DNA of 60,127 bases from Acidobacteriaceae bacterium (GCA_003134435.1 PLBE01000212.1:1-60127); one strand, 5' to 3'. Positions 1 to 9,577 are shown, counted from the stretch's first letter. Notes: a model not told the origin generated them from the sequence alone. Numbers and translations: made by a program.

Positions 1-1031
1 ATGTTGGCGGGCTTGATGTCGCGATGGATAATGCCCTGCGAGTGTGCGCAATCGAGCGCGTCGGCGATTTGGACGCCGTACTGGATAATCTCCTCCCGCG
101 TCAATTGTTTCTGCTTGATCAAATGGCGCAGGGTCTCGCCTTCCAGCAACTCCATCACGATGAAATAGCGGCCCTCGAAATCGCCGACATCGTGCACAAT
201 GCAAATATTGGGATGGTTCAGCGATGAAGCCGCCCGGGCTTCCTGCATAAAACGCTCCATCCGCGACCGGCTTTTCCATTGGTCTTCGGGCAGAAACTTT
301 AGGGCGACCCGCCGGCCCAGCCGCAGATCCTGAGCCTCGTAAACAATCCCCATCCCTCCGCCCCCGAGTTCTTTGAGAACCTTGTAGTGCGAAACCTGGC
401 AACCAATCATCGGATCCGGGCTCGTCTCGGCGGCGGGAAGAATAGAAAACTTTCTCAGTCTCTCAGGAGGCTCGGCATTCCCGAAATCATCACCGTAACA
501 ATTGAAGATCTGTAATCGATCCCCTTCTCGTGCCTCCAGCCCACCGAGATCGTGCAACGCTGCAGCCCCGCGGCTCAAGGGCTGCAGCAGTTCGGCCGTA
601 GCCCCGGTAACCAGTATGTGACCAGCGTTCCCGTATTCCGCAACCTCCTGAGCAATGCCCACACCGCCGCCCATCACGCCGCAGTTCGTGCGCAGACTGG
701 CCTCGCGATACGCCGGCCCACTGTGGATTCCCATGCGCACTTTCAAGTGCGGCGAGCGGGCGCGGAGAGCGCGGCTCAGTTCCACCGCGCATCGCACCGG
801 TGCTTCCGGATCGCCGAAGAAAAGCAGGGCCAGTCCATGATCCCCACTTTGAAGAGTGGTCTGATTGTTCCTGGAACCGCGTTCGAATTCAGAGCACGCC
901 CTGACCACGCCCTCCACATCGTGCTCCGCGCGCTGCTTCTCGTCCGCTGACATCGCTGGGTCGAGCAAGAGATCGACGCCCAGCACGTGGGCCATTTCCA
1001 GCGCGGGCGTTGGACTTTCCATCGGAGGCAT
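1..1031 (-). CDS. Ser/Thr protein kinase with N-terminal degenerate cyclase domain (partial)
   Basis: The frame stays open to the left edge, so the C-terminal part is missing. The start is bounded: ATG at 1031 is directly preceded in frame by TGA. Residues about 10-165 resemble a class III nucleotide cyclase (VRMGIHSGP, then GGGVGIAQEV and GHILVT), but the usual catalytic Asn and Arg of the VN-x-A-x-R region read Gly and Glu, so catalysis is unlikely. From about residue 207 a Hanks-type kinase follows: glycine loop LGGGGMGIVYEA, VALKF lysine, and catalytic loop HRDIKPAN right at the edge. It probably phosphorylates proteins on Ser/Thr, with the cyclase-like part acting as a sensor; that role is inferred. 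The kinase family call is firm, the cyclase homology fairly so. Confidence 0.88.
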   Translation of the reverse strand, partial: MPPMESPTPALEMAHVLGVDLLLDPAMSADEKQRAEHDVEGVVRACSEFERGSRNNQTTLQSGDHGLALLFFGDPEAPVRCAVELSRALRARSPHLKVRMGIHSGPAYREASLRTNCGVMGGGVGIAQEVAEYGNAGHILVTGATAELLQPLSRGAAALHDLGGLEAREGDRLQIFNCYGDDFGNAEPPERLRKFSILPAAETSPDPMIGCQVSHYKVLKELGGGGMGIVYEAQDLRLGRRVALKFLPEDQWKSRSRMERFMQEARAASSLNHPNICIVHDVGDFEGRYFIVMELLEGETLRHLIKQKQLTREEIIQYGVQIADALDCAHSQGIIHRDIKPAN

Positions 1032-1376
1032 TCAGCACTGCTTTCAGGGGGATGACTCGGCGACCAACTGCAGACCGAGTGGCGCGACGGCCGCCGCTAC
1101 GTGGACCATCCCAGATCAGCGGCACGCGCCAGGCTGCAACCGCCCGAACGCAGAATCGTAAGCTGTTTTCCTGCCATTTTCAAGACAGTAGCGCAGCGGG
1201 TACTGTCCTAAATTTGGTTTTCCAATCTTGAAGGGTGAGAGCTTCAAATCAGGACACTACCGCGCAGCGCTTGTACCGGCAGTTGTCGTGCAGTTGTCGC
1301 TCTGTCGAGGTCGCTACCTCGTTTAGAGCTTGGCCAGGCATGGGAGCCGGACATTTCCGCCCGGCCTTCAAGCTGC

Positions 1377-1405
1377 GCAGGGACAGGCGAATTGCCTGTC
1401 CCTGC
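1377..1405. repeat. Perfect 12-bp inverted repeat (terminator or REP-like hairpin)
   Basis: Arms GCAGGGACAGGC (1377-1388) and GCCTGTCCCTGC (1394-1405) flank the loop GAATT. It lies 33 bp past the stop of the minus-strand SYLF gene and could end its transcript, but no T-run follows on either strand, so a REP-like palindrome is equally possible. The rest of 1032-1437 contains no credible gene. Confidence 0.6.
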
Positions 1406-1437
1406 TGACGCACTGGTTGAAAATGAGCCGACTGCCG

Positions 1438-2157
1438 CTACTTGGCGACGTGCTTTGGAGACGCTCTCCGCAGCAGTGCCAGCAGCGGCCGCGCCGACGC
1501 CGGGGGCATGACTTTTCCCTCTCGAACAATTTCCTTGGCGCTGAGTTCCTTGCCGTAAAGGGTCTTGTTGGCCCCGTCGTCGGAGCGCATCGTCGAACCC
1601 TCCAGCGACACGCCCGCAAACAGTCCCTGGGCTCTGGAATAGGAGAGAATCTCGGCCTTCATGACGATATCAGTGGCTGCGGAAGCATCGCGTCCCACGG
1701 GCCCGGCCGCCACCGAGGCGTCCCCGCCCAGTTTCACCTTGCTCGACATCACTGAGTTTGCGCCGGCATCATTCATGACCAGCAGCACGAAATCGGTTTC
1801 CTGCCCGCCAATCTGAAAGCCGACACTCCCGGCTTCCAGCGCGAACATCGCCGGCGCGCTCCACGAGCCTGCAAAATCATGGCCCTTGCGGCAGGTGATC
1901 AGGCCCCGGCCGTAGCTGCCGCCCACAATGAACGCCGCCTTCTTTACCGACGGATAAATCGCCACGCAATAGGCCTTATTGAGCAGGTCCTTCGGAATCC
2001 CATCCGGCATCCCAAGGATTTCCTTGAACACGGTCGCGGACTGAGAAATGCGCTCGTCAACCTTTTCTTCCTTCTTGTCTTCGGCCAACATCGGCAGCAC
2101 ACAGGCCAGCATAAGGACTACCAGCAAAACTTTGTTCTTCATAAAACGGTTTTTCAT
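1438..2157 (-). CDS. Exported lipid-binding SYLF (YSC84-type) domain protein
   Basis: 239 aa. A basic start and hydrophobic stretch (KNKVLLVVLMLACVLPMLA) form a signal peptide. The remainder is a SYLF domain: YCVAIYPSVKKAAFIVGGSYGRGL near the start, then GSVGFQIGGQETDFVLLVMND and SYSRAQGLFAGVSLEGS, all typical of the YSC84 family, which binds phosphoinositides in eukaryotes. The bacterial role is poorly known; an envelope location is inferred from the signal peptide. AAAGGAGGG lies just before ATG 2157; a second Met five codons on is possible but less well placed. The gene stands alone. Confidence 0.9.
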   Translation of the reverse strand: MKNRFMKNKVLLVVLMLACVLPMLAEDKKEEKVDERISQSATVFKEILGMPDGIPKDLLNKAYCVAIYPSVKKAAFIVGGSYGRGLITCRKGHDFAGSWSAPAMFALEAGSVGFQIGGQETDFVLLVMNDAGANSVMSSKVKLGGDASVAAGPVGRDASAATDIVMKAEILSYSRAQGLFAGVSLEGSTMRSDDGANKTLYGKELSAKEIVREGKVMPPASARPLLALLRRASPKHVAK

Positions 2158-2285
2158 AAACCCTCCTTTGTTATCGACTATTTATCGACGATCGACAATC
2201 GACGTAAGTTGAACAACTTGAAATCGACGATTCAGAAATAAAACGACCCAGGCTGTATGGAAGAAGTATATCGAAAATTATCGGC

Positions 2286-2831
2286 TTATTTCTGCTGTGC
2301 TGCCGGTGGCGCCACATCTTGTGGAAAACTCTTCAGCGCAACCTCGTGCGCATGGGAAGATGTTTTTTGGGATTCGTCAGTTGTGTTCTCGACCAGAGTT
2401 CCCTGCAACACGTAATATGCTTCGTCGCCACGGACCTTGCCCTCGCCACGCTCGACCGTCCCCCGAAAGTCGAAAGACACGCCACGTACGATGTCGGTGG
2501 TAAACACGAGGTGATTGCCCTCGAGCTTTCCCGACTTGAAGTAGTGATCGACAAAATCGCCGCCATCGCCCTCCGCATCGCGGTAACGCGAAACATAGCC
2601 GGTGACGCGTCCCTGGTCTTCAACCGTGATCTGCGCAAACTCGCCTTCGCGCAAGAAGCTGTACATGCCGGAGTAGTCCGCGCCCGGCGTCGCGGAACTT
2701 CGGCGGCCTTGATCGTCATTGTTAGTATTATTGTGCCCATCCGGTTTCGCTTGCGCGCCCGCGAGCATCCAAACCAAGACAAGGAAACACGTAAGCTGTA
2801 ACGCGCGGAACCGGTTGTCGGGAATCGGCAT
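2286..2831 (-). CDS. Exported protein of unknown function
   Basis: 181 aa with an N-terminal hydrophobic segment (LTCFLVLVWMLAGAQA) that looks like a cleavable signal. After a polar linker rich in Asn, Asp and Gly comes a region with beta-strand character (YSGMYSFLREGEFAQITVEDQGRV, then GKLEGNHLVFTTDIVRGVSFDFRGTVERG), which suggests a small beta-barrel or lipocalin-like fold. GAGGT precedes ATG 2831. No family was recognised. It is followed by 128 bp before the SYLF gene start on the same strand, so co-transcription is possible. Confidence 0.75.
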   Translation of the reverse strand: MPIPDNRFRALQLTCFLVLVWMLAGAQAKPDGHNNTNNDDQGRRSSATPGADYSGMYSFLREGEFAQITVEDQGRVTGYVSRYRDAEGDGGDFVDHYFKSGKLEGNHLVFTTDIVRGVSFDFRGTVERGEGKVRGDEAYYVLQGTLVENTTDESQKTSSHAHEVALKSFPQDVAPPAAQQK

Positions 2832-3104
2832 ATTTACCTCGGAACCGTCAGTATAGCCGCCGCGACAGGATGCGGGCGTTAAAGCAGGGGCATTAAAGAA
2901 TGGCGCTAGAGGATGTTACAGGCCACCGGCTTCTTCGCCAGCCATCGCGCCAAGCATCGTGGATGAGTGGGGCGCCCGATTGTCGGCTATAATCTTGCTA
3001 CGAATCGGCCGTCCGTGGCCAGCCCGCAAAGGCGCCCGGATCCCGCCTGCCGGGGGCACCGTCGTAGCAGGGAAATCAGTTCGCTGGAGGACTTGGACCT
3101 AGAA

Positions 3105-4712
3105 ATGGAATCCCCGGGCAAAAATATGTTGAGACTGCTAGTGGAACGCGATCCGGCGAGCCCGGAGTTCCGGAGCGGAGTGCGGGCTGCTCTGCGCTCG
3201 GAATCGCGCCCGGCAGTTCTGCGTGGCGAGCCTGATCTTTGGCACGACGTTTTTGTCCAGCAGAGATTGCCCTGGGGACGATTCCTGCAATCCGTGGTCT
3301 TGCACGCGGCCGCCTTTGCCCTCATATATACGATCTCGATTTCGTGGATCCGGCAGCAGAAGATTCTGGATCGCGCCACCTTTGACCGGTCGTCGCTGGT
3401 GACCTATTCGCCGGAAGAATATCTGCCCCCTCTCGACACCGGCGCCACCGAGGCTCCGAAGGCACAAACGGGAGACCCCGCGTACGCCAAACAGCCGATC
3501 CTTTCGGTTCCGCCGGAAGCGGACAACCGGTCCCAAACCATCGTCGTGCCGCCCGATTTAAAGCTGGACCGCGACATTCCGCTGCCCAACATCGTGGCCA
3601 CGGGGGCGATTGTTCCCGCAGTTCCGCTGGATGCGACGCGAGCTTCGCTGAGCCGGGTTGTCGCCCCCGAGGCGCAAGTGGTGGCGCCCGCGCCTGAAGT
3701 CGAGTTTGCCCCCGATCGGGTGGTTCGAGCGGCCATGAAATCGGATGTGATCGCGCCGCCTCCGGAGTTGACGCCATCGCCCAAGGGCAAAGTAGGGCTC
3801 ATGAATATTGGTCCGAGCGAAGTAGTGGCGCCCGCTCCGCAACTCGCGGTGGCCGAACAACATTCCCTGGCATCTCGCGGCGGCGGGCGTTTACTGGGCG
3901 ATAGCGTGCAACCCGTAGCTCCTCCGCCAAGCATGGCGGCGGGGAATGCCAGCGCTGGCGGTCGGCTGATCGCGCTGGGCATTCATCCGGTTGCTCCCAC
4001 CGGCCCGGTTGCCGTACCCACCGGCAATCGCCGCGGAACATTCTCGGCGGGCCCGCAGGGGAAATCAGGCGCTTCAGGAACACCAGATTTGACGGGCTCG
4101 AACTCGGCCGCAAAAGGCTCGGGCGCATCCGGCCGCCGCGGCTCTCTACCGGCGGGCCTGCGTGTGGCTTCGGCCGACTCGCGCGCCACATCGGCGGTCG
4201 AGGGCAACGGCGCGGACGGCACTCGCGACCCGGCTACCCTTTCGTCAATGGGCGCGCGCTCGGGAACGCGGGCCGCCTCTCCCGTGGCCAACGATAAAAT
4301 CACCGACGTGGACCGCCAGGTTTTTGGCGGCAAGCGCTTCTACGCCATGACGCTGAATATGCCGAATTTGAACTCCTCCACCGGCAGTTGGGATATCCGG
4401 TTCGCGGAACTTTCGGCGCAACGAAGCGACGGGGAGTTGCTGGCCCCAGTCGCCACCGAGACATCGGACCCCGGCTATCCGCTGGAACTAATTCGCGCCA
4501 ATGTGCATGGCATGGTCACGCTTTATGCCGTGATCCATTCCGATGGCAAAGTGAGCGACATTCGAGTTCTCAACAGCCCGGACGACCGTCTCGATGTCTA
4601 CGCGACCAAAGCCCTGGCACGCTGGAAATTTGTGCCGGCGGAAAAAGCAGGGAAGCCGGTCGCCCTCGAAGCCGTGGTTAAGATTCCATTTCGAGTTCGA
4701 CGGAATTTCTGA
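3105..4712 (+). CDS. TonB-like energy transducer protein
   Basis: 535 aa from ATG 3105, chosen because GGAGG lies at 3086-3090 and upstream residues look non-coding; the frame is open from 2967. One membrane helix sits near residues 50-75 (SVVLHAAAFALIYTISISWI). A long Pro/Ala/Val-rich periplasmic section follows, with repeated short VVAPAPE/VAPPP-type motifs. The C-terminal 75 residues form a TonB domain (GMVTLYAVIHSDGKVSDIRV and ALARWKFVPAEKAGKPV). Such proteins pass proton-motive-force energy from ExbB/ExbD to outer-membrane transporters; no exbB, exbD or receptor gene is nearby. It may instead be an orphan TonB-domain protein, which Acidobacteriota carry in numbers. Confidence 0.85.
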   Translation: MESPGKNMLRLLVERDPASPEFRSGVRAALRSESRPAVLRGEPDLWHDVFVQQRLPWGRFLQSVVLHAAAFALIYTISISWIRQQKILDRATFDRSSLVTYSPEEYLPPLDTGATEAPKAQTGDPAYAKQPILSVPPEADNRSQTIVVPPDLKLDRDIPLPNIVATGAIVPAVPLDATRASLSRVVAPEAQVVAPAPEVEFAPDRVVRAAMKSDVIAPPPELTPSPKGKVGLMNIGPSEVVAPAPQLAVAEQHSLASRGGGRLLGDSVQPVAPPPSMAAGNASAGGRLIALGIHPVAPTGPVAVPTGNRRGTFSAGPQGKSGASGTPDLTGSNSAAKGSGASGRRGSLPAGLRVASADSRATSAVEGNGADGTRDPATLSSMGARSGTRAASPVANDKITDVDRQVFGGKRFYAMTLNMPNLNSSTGSWDIRFAELSAQRSDGELLAPVATETSDPGYPLELIRANVHGMVTLYAVIHSDGKVSDIRVLNSPDDRLDVYATKALARWKFVPAEKAGKPVALEAVVKIPFRVRRNF

Positions 4713-4775
4713 GCCTAGACGGAAGTGCCGGGACAAAGAGACCAGGAAAAGATGAGTCAGCGTGGTGGCGTGGCT

Positions 4776-7031
4776 CTAGCCTCGAGTGGAGGCGGATTTT
4801 TCTCCCGGGAGGGCCGCATAGACGGCCGCATTCGCGCAGACCTCGTAATACCAGCGATCGGTCCAGCGCAAGATCGAGAGGTCGCGAACATCGACCTGGG
4901 CGATGCGGCTTTTGCGGATGGCAATCTTGCGAAAGTTTCCGTTGGCAATGGGAACTGTGCCCACGAAAAACTCGCAGAGCTCGTCAACCCACGGTCCGGT
5001 AAAGCCGGTTGCGCCCGGGTTTGACTCCCAGGATGTGAGCGAAATTTCCTGCTTTAGCTTGTGGAAGGCTGCTTCACTCAGACAGATCCCGCCGACGTTG
5101 TAGTTGAGCCGCATTTCCTCGGTTCCCACTTCGGCGCTTGCGCTCTCACTGTTGCCGTTGCCACCGCCCCCGATCAGAACCGAGTACACCTGGAATACTC
5201 CCGCGTCCGGAGCGATTTTCTTGCGGACGCGCTTGCTGCAGGATGAAAGCCGGTCGCTGTCATTGATGGCGTCCGAAATCATGATGCGATGCTCGCCATC
5301 CATCAGGTAGAGCGGAGGCGAGTCCTGATAGGCGATGCCCACCCCCACTTCCATCGGAGGCAGTCCGGACTGCTCCAGAAGTTCGTTGTACTCGCGCAGC
5401 AGGCTGACCATTTCCCAGGCCAGCACGCAGGTGCGGCCCACGCTGAGCCGGGCTTCGCCTTCGCGCTCGAGCAGCGCCACAATAATGGCATCGCCTTCGA
5501 GAAAGACCTTGGTGGCGCCGTACTTTGCCAGCAGCTTGTTGACCGGACCGTAGAAATTGAGGCTGAAGTAGGAGGCGGCGTTCATGCCTCTTTCCATCAG
5601 CGACCGCGTGAGACGCGAAGAATCTCGCACGTCGGCCTTAAGAATCACGTGATGAACCACCCGATCCTGGGCGGGCTTCTGGTCTTCGGGCGGCAGAAAC
5701 TCGTAGAGCATGCCGTTCAAACTGGAAAGCTCCCGGACTTTTTCGTCGCTGACCAGATTGATGTGGTCAAAACCGGTGTTGATGGTTTCGAGGCCGCGCA
5801 GATCGCGGTGATACGAGAAAAGGTCGTACAGCACGCGGGCGGCAAAATGGCTGCGTTCCGAGTTGCGGCAGGAGGCCACCCGACCCACCGCGGCAAACAG
5901 GCGGTCGGAGTGAAGGCGGCTTTCGGCGATGATTCTCTCCACTCGTTCCGCTTCTTCGCGGAAGATGAGCGCGTTCTTGATCTGCTGCGGATTCACTCGA
6001 GGCGCATACTCTGCCAGCAGGGGAACCGCCTCATAAGACGCAACCACGTGCGCAAGCACCCCCTGCCGTTGTAACAGACGCGTCCAGATGTCGAGGCGGT
6101 CTTGCTTATTGCGGTCTTCCTGCGTCGCGTCTTCCCCGTTGCCTGTCCCCACCAGTGCGATGGCATTTTCCGGAACATTGAGCGCCTGCTCCAGATGCTC
6201 GTCATCCACTGCTTCGCCGTATCCCAGTTCGCGCAGAAAGCTAAGCGCGCACTGGCGAAGATTGGTGAAACGGTCGGGATCTTTGTCGAAGTTGCCGAAC
6301 ATGTAATAGTGCTCGGCGCAGAGATAGTCGTCCCGGCCCTCATCGGTAAAGACCAGCGGATTGAGAAACAGCTGGTAGCAGTCGGCGGGCGATTCGCCCA
6401 GAAGCGAGTGGCGGGTGCGCGCCAAAGTTTCGGTTTCAATCTGCCGAAGCAGGCGGAACATTTCCTGCCCGGCACGGCGCAAAATGATTTTCTTGCCCAC
6501 TCGGAATGAGGAAACGAGTTCCTGGGTCTGCATCATTTTCAACTGCCGCACACCCTCCAGCGACTTCGCCTTCATGCGGCACTGTTCCAGTATCTTGGCG
6601 TACTGCGTTTGCAGTTCGTTGCGGATGAACTTGAGCACGGCCAGTCGCCCAAGCATATCGATCGACGGATTGCCTTCAGCCTTGGCGCGATTCAGGATCG
6701 CCAGATGAATCGAGGCCAGCACAGTCTTCAGGTCGGCGGGGGTGGCTTTGCGCAGCTTGGCGGGACCCTCGCCGGAGCGAATGAATTTGTTCTGAATCGG
6801 CGCCGGAACGTCCATTTCAAGCAGCGATTCCACTGCTCCGAAACGGCAAATGTAGCGCGCCAGATGGAAGCTCAAATCCGACGTAATGCGCGGACTCAGA
6901 CAGACATCGTAGCGGAGATTGTCGACGCCTAGTTGCAAATCACTGAAGGCGAGCGTCAGGCCGTAGTATTGCAGATCGGGACGACTGGTCGGTTCAGAAG
7001 TGCGCAACCGGAAAATCGGGACCTTGGGCAT
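4776..7031 (-). CDS. Large protein with C-terminal class III nucleotide-cyclase-like domain
   Basis: 751 aa, no signal peptide or membrane segment seen, so cytoplasmic. The N-terminal 450 residues match nothing I recognise and are mostly helical. From about residue 470 the sequence follows the class III cyclase pattern: ILKADVRDSS (first metal Asp), VFLEGDAIIVALLE (second Asp region), VGVGIAYQD, and ISDAINDSDRLSS, which keeps the Asn-x3-Arg pair used in catalysis. Activity is therefore possible, though about 150 residues of unknown sequence follow. No Shine-Dalgarno is obvious before ATG 7031. The gene faces the TonB-like gene (64 bp apart) and lies 169 bp after the redoxin gene on the same strand. 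Confidence 0.8.
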   Translation of the reverse strand: MPKVPIFRLRTSEPTSRPDLQYYGLTLAFSDLQLGVDNLRYDVCLSPRITSDLSFHLARYICRFGAVESLLEMDVPAPIQNKFIRSGEGPAKLRKATPADLKTVLASIHLAILNRAKAEGNPSIDMLGRLAVLKFIRNELQTQYAKILEQCRMKAKSLEGVRQLKMMQTQELVSSFRVGKKIILRRAGQEMFRLLRQIETETLARTRHSLLGESPADCYQLFLNPLVFTDEGRDDYLCAEHYYMFGNFDKDPDRFTNLRQCALSFLRELGYGEAVDDEHLEQALNVPENAIALVGTGNGEDATQEDRNKQDRLDIWTRLLQRQGVLAHVVASYEAVPLLAEYAPRVNPQQIKNALIFREEAERVERIIAESRLHSDRLFAAVGRVASCRNSERSHFAARVLYDLFSYHRDLRGLETINTGFDHINLVSDEKVRELSSLNGMLYEFLPPEDQKPAQDRVVHHVILKADVRDSSRLTRSLMERGMNAASYFSLNFYGPVNKLLAKYGATKVFLEGDAIIVALLEREGEARLSVGRTCVLAWEMVSLLREYNELLEQSGLPPMEVGVGIAYQDSPPLYLMDGEHRIMISDAINDSDRLSSCSKRVRKKIAPDAGVFQVYSVLIGGGGNGNSESASAEVGTEEMRLNYNVGGICLSEAAFHKLKQEISLTSWESNPGATGFTGPWVDELCEFFVGTVPIANGNFRKIAIRKSRIAQVDVRDLSILRWTDRWYYEVCANAAVYAALPGEKSASTRG

Positions 7032-7200
7032 GGGCGACGGCGTGTCTCTGGTCTAGTACGCCGTTTGCAAATGGATGAGACGGCAGTACTAAAGAGAGGC
7101 TAGCATGCTGCGGGAACGCTCGAAAGTTACCCAAGTGCAAGCGCGGCCAACCAGCAGTGAGGGCGTTTTTCCCGCGACCGCGGGATCAGTTTTTCGATCC

Positions 7201-7752
7201 TCAACCAGCGCGAAAGTCGCGGACATCCTCTCCCGGCTTAAAGATCGGCGGGAGCGTGATCTGCTGCGCGGCCGCGAGCTTCCGATTGATGTCTTCCACT
7301 TCCTGTTTCACCCATCCCACGCTGCTGATTTCGATTTTCCCGTCCCGTCCGATCAGGAACAAAGACGGAACATTGGTCAGGCCGTAAGCATTCGAAACCG
7401 CGTAACCATTGGGGTCGTCAAGCAGCGTGCGAAAGGTAATCCCGTACTCCCTCACGAAAGCGGCAGTGTCGCTGCCGTCGTTCTGCGAAATGCCCACGAT
7501 CGTGATCTTCTTGTCGCCGTACGCCTGGTGCAGGCGTTCGAGATACGGAAATGTGTATTGGCAGGTTGGGCAAGACACTTTGAAAAAGGCGGCCAGCACG
7601 GGGCCCCGCCGGAGAGCGGCTTGCAACGAAAAGTTACCGCCATCGTCTTTTCCGCCGCCAACCGCGGGCAGAGAAAACTCGGGTGCTTTGCTTCCGGCCG
7701 GCAATGCAGCCATATCGTTCGGACCTCCGAATAAACGTTCGAGCCACTTCAT
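7201..7752 (-). CDS. TlpA/AhpC-type redoxin
   Basis: 183 aa thioredoxin-fold protein. The redox centre is SCPTCQY at about residues 60-66, a CxxC pair as in TlpA/ResA rather than a one-Cys peroxiredoxin. KITIVGISQND and the cis-Pro region NVPSLFLIGRDGKI complete the fold. There is no signal peptide, so it acts in the cytoplasm. It begins 20 bp after mutY and is probably the last gene of the lipoprotein-mutY-redoxin run. Function in thiol redox or peroxide defence is inferred from family. Confidence 0.88.
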   Translation of the reverse strand: MKWLERLFGGPNDMAALPAGSKAPEFSLPAVGGGKDDGGNFSLQAALRRGPVLAAFFKVSCPTCQYTFPYLERLHQAYGDKKITIVGISQNDGSDTAAFVREYGITFRTLLDDPNGYAVSNAYGLTNVPSLFLIGRDGKIEISSVGWVKQEVEDINRKLAAAQQITLPPIFKPGEDVRDFRAG

Positions 7753-7772
7753 GGAAGAAATGCCTCACCAGA

Positions 7773-8849
7773 TCAGATGATACCGTCGGCCTTCAGGATT
7801 TTCCGCGTCAGCCCGGTGATTGGGAGCTGAGAAACGCTATCCAACGCAATCCATTTGCCCCTGGGCGCGGCCGAATGATCGGCGCGGATACTCCGAAGCA
7901 CATGCACGGTATAGTTCGTGATGGTAATGGAATGGCGGAAGGTACGCCAGTGAGACGCCGTCTTCCAGGCAGGGGGAGCTTCCGCCGACTGGGGTAGTTC
8001 CCACATGCCGGGCATCAGCGATGCTTCCCTCGGCCGCTGTACCAGGCGGATGTCACCGTTGCGAAGGCTGAGCCAGCACCAGAGTTTTTTCTTGATGGGA
8101 GGGGCTGAGGGCGGCTTCAGCATCCCGCGGGCCGAGGGCGCCCCGTTTTCTTGGGCGATCGTGCCGCACCATTTCCGGACCGGGCAGAAGGCGCAGCGAG
8201 GCTCGCCGGGAACGCACACTGTGGCGCCGAGTTCCATCATGGCCTGATTGAAATCGCCGGGCCGCGAGGTCGCGAGCAGTTCTTGCGCGAGCTGCCAGGT
8301 TTGCGGCGTGGTGAGAGCGATCGCAGTCCTCTCCTTGCCAACCAGTCTTTGCAGCACGCGTTCGACATTGCCATCCACCACGGCAACCGGTTCGTCAAAT
8401 GCGATGCTCGCGATGGCGGCGGCAGTGTAGCGTCCAATGCCGGGCAAGGCGATCAACGCTTTGGAATCGGGCGGGAAGCAACCGCCATGTTGTTTCGCGA
8501 TACGCTGGGCGCAGCGATGCAACATGCGGGCCCGCCGGTAGTAGCCTAATCCGCTCCAGGCGGAGAGTACGGTGTCTTCGGAAGCTGCGGCCAGAGACTG
8601 GATATTCGGAAAACGCTGGAGAAAAATCCGGTAGTGTTCCAGCACTGCGGCCACGCGCGTTTGTTGCAGCATGATTTCACTGAGCCAGATGCGGTAGGGA
8701 TCGCGAGTTTCGCGCCATGGCAAATGGCGGTGATGGTGGTCGTACCAGCGCAACAGCGCCCGCCGGAAAGCGCCCAGGCTCTGGCCGTTCGGTGGGAAGG
8801 GCGATGCGGCCAGTGACCGCTCTGCAGTGATGGACTTGGACACGAGCAT
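7773..8849 (-). CDS. mutY: A/G-specific adenine glycosylase MutY
   Basis: 358 aa. MutY removes adenine mispaired with 8-oxoguanine or guanine in base excision repair. The helix-hairpin-helix glycosylase part shows LSEIMLQQTRV with the catalytic Glu, LPGIGRYTAAAI, and VDGNVERVLQRL with the catalytic Asp. The [4Fe-4S] loop has four Cys spaced C-x6-C-x2-C-x5-C (CVPGEPRCAFCPVRKWC). A C-terminal NUDIX-like domain recognising oxidised guanine follows (WCWLSLRNGDIRLVQRP, PGMWELPQ). Start ATG 8849 abuts the stop codon of the preceding lipoprotein gene, indicating translational coupling. Confidence 0.97.
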   Translation of the reverse strand: MLVSKSITAERSLAASPFPPNGQSLGAFRRALLRWYDHHHRHLPWRETRDPYRIWLSEIMLQQTRVAAVLEHYRIFLQRFPNIQSLAAASEDTVLSAWSGLGYYRRARMLHRCAQRIAKQHGGCFPPDSKALIALPGIGRYTAAAIASIAFDEPVAVVDGNVERVLQRLVGKERTAIALTTPQTWQLAQELLATSRPGDFNQAMMELGATVCVPGEPRCAFCPVRKWCGTIAQENGAPSARGMLKPPSAPPIKKKLWCWLSLRNGDIRLVQRPREASLMPGMWELPQSAEAPPAWKTASHWRTFRHSITITNYTVHVLRSIRADHSAAPRGKWIALDSVSQLPITGLTRKILKADGII

Positions 8850-9374
8850 CTATGGTTGGCTGACACTGTGCGCGATGACCACCCACCCCGTTTTTTGCTG
8901 CTGCCACACCGTCATCATGCGCTCGGGCGCCGACGGCAGCGGTTGTGCGCCACTGGTGCCGTTCGAGATGACGCCGTTCAGTGTGATGGTATAAGTCACC
9001 ACGATGGTAGTTCCGTTCAACTCGGTTTTCAGATCGCCAATGGTGAAGTCCTTCAACTGCCAGGCGCGATACTGTTCCAACGCGGCGGAGCGGTCGAGCA
9101 TGCTATGGGGAGTTACGCCGGCGTAATTCGAAGCCAGAGCTCGTTCTACCTCCACCCAGTTCGCAGCTTGCACCTGTTTCCAGAAAACGCGCTCCATGGC
9201 CTCTCCTCCGGTCGCCTGTGACAGGGCGCGCGCCGGATGATCGCCATAAAAGGTACAGCCTGGCGCAACGATAAGCACTAGCGTAAGCATCAAAGCTGGC
9301 ACCATGCCGGGCGTCAAAATCGGAATCAAAGTCAGGGAAAGTGGAGACCTGGGGGCGGCTATCCTCGGAAGCAT
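8850..9374 (-). CDS. Putative lipoprotein with NTF2/SnoaL-like domain
   Basis: 174 aa from ATG 9374; the frame is open to 9563, but residues before this Met are unlike protein and the signal begins here. Residues 1-32 are a long hydrophobic signal ending in VAPGC, a plausible lipobox. The mature part (AANWVEVERALASNYAGVTP, YRAWQLKDFTIGDLKTELNG, WQQQKTGWVVIAHSVSQP) follows the DUF4440/SnoaL-like pattern of small cone-shaped domains. Role unknown. Its TAG stop is immediately followed by the mutY ATG, so the two are almost surely co-expressed, although no functional link is obvious. Confidence 0.75.
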   Translation of the reverse strand: MLPRIAAPRSPLSLTLIPILTPGMVPALMLTLVLIVAPGCTFYGDHPARALSQATGGEAMERVFWKQVQAANWVEVERALASNYAGVTPHSMLDRSAALEQYRAWQLKDFTIGDLKTELNGTTIVVTYTITLNGVISNGTSGAQPLPSAPERMMTVWQQQKTGWVVIAHSVSQP

Positions 9375-9577
9375 GGCGTGATTGTACCGTGACCTGGCGG
9401 ATCTGCGGACCACCGCATGGGGACGAATGGAAATGAAAGCATGGCGACATGGCTGTGACCCGCTTTCACGTAAAACGAGAAAGGGCAATTGACCGATTGC
9501 CCGCGAGCCCACGATAATGATGAAGCTTGGTAACCGCGATAGACGCGTGAATATTAATCCCAACCGGCAGGACGGTT

